A program made the translations under genes and the position numbers. A DNA stretch of 20,735 bases from JBBQVS01 sp038211295 (GTDB taxonomy: Bacteria; Chloroflexota; Ktedonobacteria; Ktedonobacterales; Ktedonobacteraceae): NCBI GenBank assembly GCA_038211295.1, contig JBBQVS010000074.1, positions 1 to 20,735 of the forward strand, written 5' to 3'. The notes under the pieces are model-generated. The model was given only the letters and a program-made list of their open reading frames with translations. It searched no databases and was not told where the DNA came from. The number at the start of each line of letters is the position of its first letter. The first letter of the stretch is position 1. This document shows, in pieces, positions 15,257 to 20,735 of the stretch.

Positions 15257-17704
15257 TTATACATCAGGTTGTGGGTAACAGGTAGCCCCTATCTGCGTAG
15301 TGCTGACTTTTGGAAGTATGAAAGTTGTGTCCTGTTTTAGCACGGTGTGAGCGTGTAAGCCCAGCGTGTGTAATGCTACACATGCGCCCGGCGTGGGAAG
15401 AAGCGTCAGGTCTAGCTCTGGAAATGTCCCCGCCTGCTTCTGTACAAGCACACTATAGGCCGCGTGTCCAATCGCTGGCACATACCACGAGAGCGTAACA
15501 TTCATGGTGCAATTCTTAGGGATGACCACATAGCCTCCGAACATACCGCGTCCCGCTTCATCGCTGAGCATGTTCGTCGGCGGCCCAACCTTGTTCAGTG
15601 GGTGCCACTGCCCCGTGTAATCATCGTTAATCATGGGAGCAGACGCACCACCATCGTACTGACCTGCGGGACAGACCATTTCGTCTTGCGAGTAGATACT
15701 CCTTGCGTCACATGCCACAAGGGGGCCACCGCAGAGCGGTGTACCAGTATCGAAGCCATTGCCGCTCAAGAACTTCGCGGTTGGCGGGACATAAACACGT
15801 ATATAATCGCGGTACGTATCCAGTCCATAGACAAACCCAAGTTGTGTATACATGAGTTGAATTTGCAAACTATGAGTCGCGCCGCCCTTCGCGTTGAGTG
15901 TCACGGTATCATGCATCGTTGTTTTGACATATTGCGATGCTTTACTCGCACTCACATTTGCCTGCACAATATATACGCCATCGTGTGTGGTAGAACGATC
16001 AACTCGCGCCGCATATCCGTACTGCGAAAGCACATTTTGAATTTGCGTGTTCGCTGTGTACACCTGTAAATCCTTTGTCTGCAAATCGTTCAGCATCTGT
16101 TTGCCAAGCGCGAGAAGCAGTGTGGGCGACGCGTGACGCACGACATCCATCAGCGTGCGAGCTACAAGTGAGGTAAAGTGCTTGCGGTCAGAGGTCGATT
16201 TGTCGCCCGATGAGATCGCGACCTGCTTGGCGATACCCGCATTATCAAGTTGATAATAGTGGAGACGCTCTTCTAGGTTTTGCGCGGTGATTGTTTCGTT
16301 ATACGACGGGATACGCACCGGCCCCGTTACCTGCAAGATATGCTCAATCAAAAATGGCGTAAACAGCACTACACCATCAACCTGACGATGCGTTTCTACT
16401 GCATACTGTTTGATAGCGATCTGCGCCGACGTTGGAAAATCGGCGGACAAGTTCGAGTCACGCAATCCCCAGTTGGCGAAGGGCCACCACGAGCGATACG
16501 CGGCAGGCGCGAGTTTGTCCGAGGTTGGACTATTATCAGTATACTCGACCAGCGAGATGTCGCGAAGCGAGAAGGGCGCGACCCGTCCACCTACAATATG
16601 CAATTCGCCGTATTGTCCAGTAAAGCCGCCCGTTGGGCGCAGCTCGCCGCGATCCATTGTTTGTACTAAGAATGTGCGCGGCCCACTTACGCCGAGGAGC
16701 CACCCGCCAGCATCGACGAGTGAACGCGCCTGTACCAGCATAGCTTTGGCCTGTGGTAAAAGCTGAATGAGTTGCTGCACCTGTTCACGTTGATGCGCGT
16801 TTATAGGTAGATCGGAAAGTGACATCCCCTGCGTTTGCTGTTGCATATCGTCAATATAAGGCATAGCTTCGTCAATAGTGGACTCGATAAGCTTGAGGTC
16901 TGCGGGTGTTACAAGCGCGGTCTGTGAACTCGTCAGCAAGGGGCCACGCAACTTGGGAGCCAATATAAGCGCGGCGTTGATGACAACCTGCCCAATACTG
17001 GCGACATCAGCCCCCACGTGGCTCGCGGCTCGCGCTGAGGTAATCTGAGCACGATACTGAGGCGCATACTGCTCTATCAAAGGAATAAACGAGCTATGAT
17101 CCAGCGTAGATTGCACTAGCATAAAATCGCTTTGCGCTGCGGCAAGCTCTTTTTTCGCACGCTGTAACGCATTCGTATCGAGTATCTTTGATGTACTCGC
17201 AGAAGAGGTAGCAGTTTTAGGCGCGATAAAGATAGACTTGACCGTGAGCAAATGTTGCACACCACTTGAGGCGTGACTCTTGAGTGTCGTATAGGTTGTA
17301 TATGCCTTTATGCCGTATAGCATTCCTCCGATTGTAGGAATGGCTATCCCTGTCAGAAGTATAGCAATGAGCACAAGCGAAAGCCACTTGTGGGCTACAA
17401 TTTGCCGACGCAACACTGTACGCATCCGAGGTTGTCGCGGTATGTTTAATGCGGGTATCTCCTCGGTTGTCCGCGTTTCAGGTTGTGCCACCATGCAATC
17501 ATTTATAATAATAATCGGCAGATCAGTGGGAGTCACAGGGTCATGACGTTCCAACTTTACAATTGGACCTGTAGTGTTTTCTACTATAGTTTGATTGACA
17601 AGTGGTACGGTTGTTTTAGCTTTGCGTACAATTTGCGTGTCTGATGGCTCTTCACTAGCGGCAACAGGAACAAGCGGCTCGTCCCCAGATGATATATTGG
17701 ACAT
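15257..17704 (-). CDS. Membrane-anchored DUF4012 protein (smaller paralogue)
   Basis: An 815-residue paralogue of the protein at 10239-12908. A tail of about 105 residues (less Pro-rich than in the paralogue) is followed by one membrane segment at 107-131 (WLSLVLIAILLTGIAIPTIG) and a large outside part. The core has RTFLVQTMDRGELRPTGGFT (343-362), AYRSWWPFANWGLRDSNLSA (402-421), VDGVVLFTPFLIEHIL and ERLHYYQLDNAGIAK. The C-terminal part repeats the paralogue's pattern (VYGLDTYRDYIRVYVPPTAK, FLSGNGFDTG, VVIPKNCT). The two proteins are alike over most of the outside part and differ mainly in the cytoplasmic tails, as after an old duplication. The ATG at 17704 has TTAGGGGC upstream. This is probably the first gene of the DUF4012-hydrolase unit. 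Molecular function unknown. Confidence 0.9.
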   Translation of the reverse strand: MSNISSGDEPLVPVAASEEPSDTQIVRKAKTTVPLVNQTIVENTTGPIVKLERHDPVTPTDLPIIIINDCMVAQPETRTTEEIPALNIPRQPRMRTVLRRQIVAHKWLSLVLIAILLTGIAIPTIGGMLYGIKAYTTYTTLKSHASSGVQHLLTVKSIFIAPKTATSSASTSKILDTNALQRAKKELAAAQSDFMLVQSTLDHSSFIPLIEQYAPQYRAQITSARAASHVGADVASIGQVVINAALILAPKLRGPLLTSSQTALVTPADLKLIESTIDEAMPYIDDMQQQTQGMSLSDLPINAHQREQVQQLIQLLPQAKAMLVQARSLVDAGGWLLGVSGPRTFLVQTMDRGELRPTGGFTGQYGELHIVGGRVAPFSLRDISLVEYTDNSPTSDKLAPAAYRSWWPFANWGLRDSNLSADFPTSAQIAIKQYAVETHRQVDGVVLFTPFLIEHILQVTGPVRIPSYNETITAQNLEERLHYYQLDNAGIAKQVAISSGDKSTSDRKHFTSLVARTLMDVVRHASPTLLLALGKQMLNDLQTKDLQVYTANTQIQNVLSQYGYAARVDRSTTHDGVYIVQANVSASKASQYVKTTMHDTVTLNAKGGATHSLQIQLMYTQLGFVYGLDTYRDYIRVYVPPTAKFLSGNGFDTGTPLCGGPLVACDARSIYSQDEMVCPAGQYDGGASAPMINDDYTGQWHPLNKVGPPTNMLSDEAGRGMFGGYVVIPKNCTMNVTLSWYVPAIGHAAYSVLVQKQAGTFPELDLTLLPTPGACVALHTLGLHAHTVLKQDTTFILPKVSTTQIGATCYPQPDV

Positions 17705-18093
17705 ATACGGCCCCTAAGCAATAAGAGTAGAAAAGTATGCCTCTTTGCTGTATTCCGCCTCTTATTTGATATTTTATCGTGATTATTTGGAGTATCTCAC
17801 TAAGTATAACGTACAAGAATAGGCACACGTTTCATATTGTTGCTGAGTTTTTCCGAAAATAGGAAAAATGGCAAGAAAGCGAGTTCTGAAACGAATATTT
17901 CCCAGTAGGTTACATAATTTTACTACTTTGTTCGCGTTCGTTCCGTCTATACCATGTGTCTGTACGAGAACGCTCAACCATATGTTGTACAGATATTTCT
18001 ACACAGCAGTATATAAGCTTGTGTGTGTCTACAATTATTGTTTCTATAGTAAGTTGTCAATCATTGTTTCACAATGAAAAGGGGTTCAACCGT
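17705..18093. other. 389-bp divergent intergenic region
   Basis: It separates the minus-strand DUF4012 gene from the plus-strand secreted protein gene and must hold promoters for both. Visible elements are a hairpin TTTTTCC (17848-17854) with GGAAAAA (17862-17868), a TATACT box on the minus strand at 17803-17808, and on the plus strand TATAGT at 18045-18050 and TTGTAC/TATATA (17985/18010, 19-base gap). None has a good partner box, so no promoter is called. A small hairpin CATTGT-TTC-ACAATG (18062-18076) sits directly before the ribosome binding site of the secreted protein gene. Confidence 0.5.
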
Positions 18094-18810
18094 ATGTCAA
18101 AACAGATACGCTTACTCGCAGTTTTCGCAATCGCGATGACCGCAATGTTCCTTCTGCCAGCGATCAGTTTCGCGGCACCACGAACCGTCGAGCATACCGC
18201 GAACAAGGTAACAACCGTTTCGTTAGCGTTCACGGCAACCGTCCCCAACACAACCGTAGCTCTGACCGGCGGCTTAAAGCTGGGCTTCACCAAGTCTGGT
18301 AGCTTCGATGGCACATTCACCCAACCTGATGGCAGCAAACTTGGCGTTGGTGGCAAACTGCAAAGCACCGGCGATTTCAACATCATTTTCTACAACAACA
18401 AGGGCAGCAAATACATCGTCGGCGTCGGCAAACTGAACGCAATGGGCGTATTTGTTGGCACCTTCCAGATCAAAAATGGCCCTAGCGGTATCTGGAGCGC
18501 AATTCCTGTTGCAAATCCAGCAGGCGTGCTTGCTCTCGCCTTCACAGGCAAAGTCGGTACAACCTTCCTGTCCGGCGCGATTGTGCTTGACGCGAAGACA
18601 CTCAAAGGAACCTTCAACCTGCCAAGTGGCGCAGTCCTTCCCGTTTCCGCAACACTCATCAAGAACAGCTACTACCAGATCAAGGTTGACTTCGGCGGCG
18701 GCGCAATCATCGGCTATGGCAAATCAACTGCCACAGGCTTTGCTGGCCCCTTCACCGTCACAGCCTCTGGCGCAAAAGGCAAATGGGTTGCTAATGTCTT
18801 TGGCTTCTAA
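18094..18810 (+). CDS. Secreted beta-rich protein with two similar halves
   Basis: A 238-residue exported protein of unknown function. The ATG at 18094 has AAGGGG at 18079-18084; the frame is open further upstream, but that part is not protein-like. Residues 1-27 are a Sec signal peptide (RLLAVFAIAMTAMFLLPAIS) with a likely cut after SFA. The mature part is rich in Gly, Thr, Val, Ile and Phe and falls into two similar halves, about 41-138 and 145-236. Both read VxLAFT..V, then GTF..P.G..L.V...L, then an IxF strand, I[VI]G.GK, G.F.G.F and a Gly-x-Trp ending (SGIWSAIPV / KGKWVANVF). Alternating hydrophobic residues suggest beta sheets or a beta-barrel. Codons end mostly in C (GGC, AAC, ATC, TTC), unlike the neighbours, suggesting high expression. 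No catalytic motif is seen. Confidence 0.8.
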   Translation: MSKQIRLLAVFAIAMTAMFLLPAISFAAPRTVEHTANKVTTVSLAFTATVPNTTVALTGGLKLGFTKSGSFDGTFTQPDGSKLGVGGKLQSTGDFNIIFYNNKGSKYIVGVGKLNAMGVFVGTFQIKNGPSGIWSAIPVANPAGVLALAFTGKVGTTFLSGAIVLDAKTLKGTFNLPSGAVLPVSATLIKNSYYQIKVDFGGGAIIGYGKSTATGFAGPFTVTASGAKGKWVANVFGF

Positions 18811-18844
18811 ATAACGACGGCACTCCCTACACCTATGGATAAAA

Positions 18845-18890
18845 GCATGGTGCGTTGTACTCTTGATTGTAGTACCACGCATCATGTCTT
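18845..18890 (+). terminator. Probable terminator of the secreted protein gene
   Basis: GCATGGTGCGT (18845-18855) and GTAC (18857-18860) pair with GTAC (18872-18875) and ACGCATCATGT (18877-18887), with one T/C mismatch, G-U pairs and an 11-base loop, followed by CTTTGTGTTCT. It starts 35 bases after the stop codon. The stem is long but the T-run is interrupted. Confidence 0.5.
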
Positions 18891-18907
18891 TGTGTTCTCG
18901 CCCTTTC

Positions 18908-18937
18908 TTGCCTTGTACCACACATTGCTTGTATAGT
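18908..18937 (+). promoter_or_regulatory. Candidate promoter of the polyphosphate kinase gene
   Basis: TTGCCT (18908-18913) and TATAGT (18932-18937) are 18 bases apart. The -10 matches five of six and the -35 three to four. It lies 31 bases before the ATG at 18969 and after the preceding terminator-like hairpin. Confidence 0.4.
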
Positions 18938-18968
18938 AGGAGCAAAGCGTATCAGTTGAAAGGAAACA

Positions 18969-19811
18969 ATGAGCATGGGACTGGCATGGAAGATTGGCGA
19001 GGGTATAAACGTCAAGCTAAAAGAGTACGCGCCTGATTACATCGACAAGAGTGTCAATCATGAAATAGCAAAAGACACGATGGTGCAGCTTGGCAACGAA
19101 TTAGGCAAACTACAGGAGTTGTTGGCAGCGGCCCAACATCATAGCATGCTCATCGTGTTGCAAGGCATGGACACAAGCGGAAAAGATGGCACCATTCGAC
19201 ATGTACTCACCTCCGTCAATCCGCAGGGATGTTTTGTCAACTCGTTCAAGACACCAACCTCAGAAGAGTCGCTTCACGATTTCCTCTGGCGTATTCACAA
19301 AGTGGCTCCTAAGCGCGGCATGATCGGTGTTTTCAATCGCTCACATTACGAGGATGTGCTGGTAGTGCGAGTACATAACCTTGTTCCCAAAGACATATGG
19401 AGCCATCGCTATCAGCAGATCAACCACTTCGAGAGTTTGCTTGCGGGTAGCGGCACAATCGTACTCAAATTCTTTCTGCACATCAGCAATGAAGAACAGC
19501 GACAGCGGCTACTGGCACGTGAACAAGACCGTGATAAAGCATGGAAGCTTTCCGCGAGCGACTGGGAGGAGCGCAAATACTGGAACGACTATCAAGCCGC
19601 GTATGAAGACGTACTTAGCAAGTGTAGCACGAAAGAGGCACCGTGGTATGTCGTACCCGCGAACCATAAGTGGTATCGCAACCTCGCGATAGCCCAGACG
19701 CTGGTTGACACGATGCATAAATATAAAGATGAGTGGCAATCAGACTTAGAGGCGCGTGGTCAACAGGAGCTTACCGCGCTCCAAAGAATGCGCCAGGAGC
19801 AAAAAACCTAA
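18969..19811 (+). CDS. ppk2: PPK2-family polyphosphate kinase / nucleotide phosphotransferase
   Basis: A cytoplasmic enzyme that moves phosphate between polyphosphate and nucleotides (AMP, ADP or GDP; the direction and base cannot be told from sequence). The 280 residues match single-domain PPK2. Walker A is GMDTSGKDG (66-74), followed by GTIRHVLTSVNPQGCFVNSF and KTPTSEE; the Walker B region is GVFNRSHYEDVLVVRVH (120-136), and the lid lies at about 175-201 (EEQRQRLLAREQDRDKAWKL, then SASDWEER). APWYVVPANHKWYRNLAIAQ (224-243) is the family's C-terminal signature. AAGGA precedes the ATG at 18969; MGLAW, two codons later, is an alternative. A single-gene unit flanked by its own promoter-like and downstream elements. 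Confidence 0.95.
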   Translation: MSMGLAWKIGEGINVKLKEYAPDYIDKSVNHEIAKDTMVQLGNELGKLQELLAAAQHHSMLIVLQGMDTSGKDGTIRHVLTSVNPQGCFVNSFKTPTSEESLHDFLWRIHKVAPKRGMIGVFNRSHYEDVLVVRVHNLVPKDIWSHRYQQINHFESLLAGSGTIVLKFFLHISNEEQRQRLLAREQDRDKAWKLSASDWEERKYWNDYQAAYEDVLSKCSTKEAPWYVVPANHKWYRNLAIAQTLVDTMHKYKDEWQSDLEARGQQELTALQRMRQEQKT

Positions 19812-19866
19812 CACAGGCAAAGCCACACCGTGCAAGAGCAGCGCAAGCGGCGAAAAGCATAGTAGT

Positions 19867-19887
19867 TGGCGCGGCTTGCCCGCGCCA
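19867..19887. repeat. GC-rich hairpin between convergent genes, REP-like
   Basis: TGGCGCGG (19867-19874) pairs with CCGCGCCA (19880-19887) around CTTGC. It lies between the ends of ppk2 (19811) and the acetyltransferase gene (19943). No T-run follows on either strand, so it is not a standard terminator. Its loop and inner stem (GG-CTTGC-CC) match the palindrome at 13215-13235 read on the minus strand, while the outer stem has different bases that still pair. Confidence 0.5.
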
Positions 19888-19942
19888 GAGCAACGCCCCT
19901 GTCACATCAACACCCGCGCCATGCAGCACATTCCTGAATGCT

Positions 19943-20458
19943 TCATACAACGTCGATCCAGTAGCGTAGCTTTTTGACGCGAGAGCCAACGACCTGTACG
20001 GCGTTCTCGAATTGCCCACCGTTGTGCTCGATAATCTTCTTTGAACCAATATTATTTTCGTCGCAGGTCACAAGCACGCGCCGAATACCTGCTGCCTTCG
20101 CCTTCTCCAGACCAAGCCGTAACATAAGTGTGCCATAGCCCTGTTTGCGACGGGAGGGACGTACCTCATAGCCAATATGTCCGCCGAACTTAAACAGGTC
20201 GTCATCCAACTCATAGCGCAGGTTGACCCGCCCCACAAACTCGTCATTGTCAATAAGCCAAAAGTCCGTGTTGGGGACACGGCCCATTGTCAGCTTTGTA
20301 CCGTCTTTTTGCTGAATGGAACGCTCAACAAAGGCGTCGAAGTTCTCGGAAAGAAGACGAATATTCTCATCCAGACGTTTCCCCTCGCCCTGCAATTCGC
20401 GCACAGACGCAAGATAACTGGCTTTATATTGGGCCGAAGGCTCCACTAACACGCACAT
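19943..20458 (-). CDS. GNAT-family N-acetyltransferase
   Basis: The ATG at 20458 (MCVLVEPSAQYK) is preferred: it has GAGGA nine bases upstream, while the longer start at 20497 has none and adds 13 unlikely residues. The 171-residue product is a cytoplasmic acetyl-CoA-dependent acyltransferase. It shows FVGRVNLRYELDDDLFKFGG, then HIGYEVRPSRRKQGYGTLML with the acetyl-CoA loop RRKQGYGT (about 103-110), then GIRRVLVTCDENNIGSKKII and EHNGGQFEN. This pattern fits the group of predicted acetyltransferases that act on small molecules or protein termini; the substrate is unknown. It is convergent with ppk2. Confidence 0.9.
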   Translation of the reverse strand: MCVLVEPSAQYKASYLASVRELQGEGKRLDENIRLLSENFDAFVERSIQQKDGTKLTMGRVPNTDFWLIDNDEFVGRVNLRYELDDDLFKFGGHIGYEVRPSRRKQGYGTLMLRLGLEKAKAAGIRRVLVTCDENNIGSKKIIEHNGGQFENAVQVVGSRVKKLRYWIDVV

Positions 20459-20589
20459 GGTCGGTTTTCCTCTACTCTTTTCTTCCAGTATAATCATTTC
20501 TCACGAAGTTGGGTAGAGGGAGGAGAAACGCCGCTTTACTTATACCCGAAGAACTGAGCTACAAACGGTTCAAGGGTTTTTTGACACTT

Positions 20590-20609
20590 CCCCGCTTAGA
20601 AAGCAGGGG
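20590..20609 (-). repeat. IS200/IS605-type terminal hairpin
   Basis: Arms CCCC-GCTT (20590-20597) and AAGC-A-GGGG (20601-20609) pair around AGA with one bulged A. On the minus strand the hairpin overlaps the stop codon of the tnpB-like frame and is followed by AAGTGTCAA, as at the right ends of many IS200/IS605 elements, where this structure is also the 3' part of the omega RNA guide scaffold. Identification is by pattern and position. Confidence 0.5.
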
Positions 20610-20735
20610 AATTCTTCTTTCCGCCAGACCGCTTACGGGCTGTACCGACAGGTACAGTCGCAGAGGCGGGACTGTCCAGAAGCGTTTCACAGGCTGCATG
20701 TCCTGGAGGTTCCTGTCTGCCCGACAGTACCATCA
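20596..20735 (-). CDS. tnpB: Partial tnpB (IS200/IS605 OrfB) 3' end, runs off the window
   Basis: A minus-strand frame enters from the right edge and stops at TAA (20596-20598). The 45 complete codons read RQEPPGHAACETLLDSPASA followed by TVPVGTARKRSGGKKNSPAF. This resembles the low-complexity tail that follows the zinc ribbon in many TnpB proteins, and the stop codon sits inside the terminal hairpin, the usual arrangement. TnpB is an RNA-guided nuclease encoded by IS200/IS605 elements. The RuvC-like motifs and zinc ribbon lie outside the window, so the call rests on the tail and the hairpin. Confidence 0.5.
   Translation of the reverse strand, partial: MVLSGRQEPPGHAACETLLDSPASATVPVGTARKRSGGKKNSPAF

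Noticed and set aside
17956..18093. N-terminal extension of the secreted protein to an upstream start
   Set aside because: The ATG at 18094 has a good ribosome binding site and begins directly with a signal peptide; the extension is Cys/Ser/Ile-rich and not protein-like.
1..20735. CRISPR arrays, tRNA or rRNA genes
   Set aside because: No regularly spaced direct repeats, cloverleaf-like sequence or rRNA-like stretch was seen on either strand.

Overview
The window looks like a chromosomal segment of a Chloroflexota bacterium, most plausibly class Ktedonobacteria. This is inferred from gene content: two large membrane-anchored DUF4012 proteins, a TAP-like S33 hydrolase, a class II CPD photolyase, a CHAT-Clp fusion, and IS3 and IS200/IS605-type debris in roughly 50% GC DNA. 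No rRNA, tRNA or other taxonomic marker is present, so the placement is tentative.

Left part (about 1-4470): an accessory region of decayed defence and mobile DNA. On the minus strand lie a PD-(D/E)XK nuclease-like gene and, upstream of it, the C-terminal part of a type I restriction methylase (hsdM). The hsdM piece carries a frameshift and is cut off by an IS3-family element (about 1322-2573). The far side of the IS is not the rest of hsdM but an AT-rich HEPN-like gene on the other strand with no good start codon, which suggests an IS-mediated deletion or rearrangement. A hicAB toxin-antitoxin pair follows, then a nucleotidyltransferase-like (DUF6036-type) pseudogene with three in-frame stops, and a small basic DNA-binding-like ORF.

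Middle part (4470-10240): about 0.5 kb without a convincing gene but with a 14-bp-stem hairpin, then a class II photolyase (+). Convergent with it is a 1201-residue minus-strand protein that joins a CHAT domain, a Clp N-domain and two Clp/Hsp100 AAA+ modules. The CHAT part lacks the usual His/Cys dyad. A near-consensus promoter sits just upstream of this gene. It is the most unusual protein in the window.

Right part (10240-20735): three minus-strand envelope genes in the order DUF4012, S33 hydrolase, DUF4012 (reading direction). All have a cytoplasmic tail, one membrane segment and a large outside domain. Divergent from them is a small secreted beta-rich protein made of two similar halves, with codon use that suggests high expression. 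Next come a PPK2-type polyphosphate kinase (+) and a GNAT acetyltransferase (-). The window ends in what looks like the 3' end of an IS200/IS605 tnpB gene and its terminal hairpin. A very similar hairpin in the same orientation lies near position 100.
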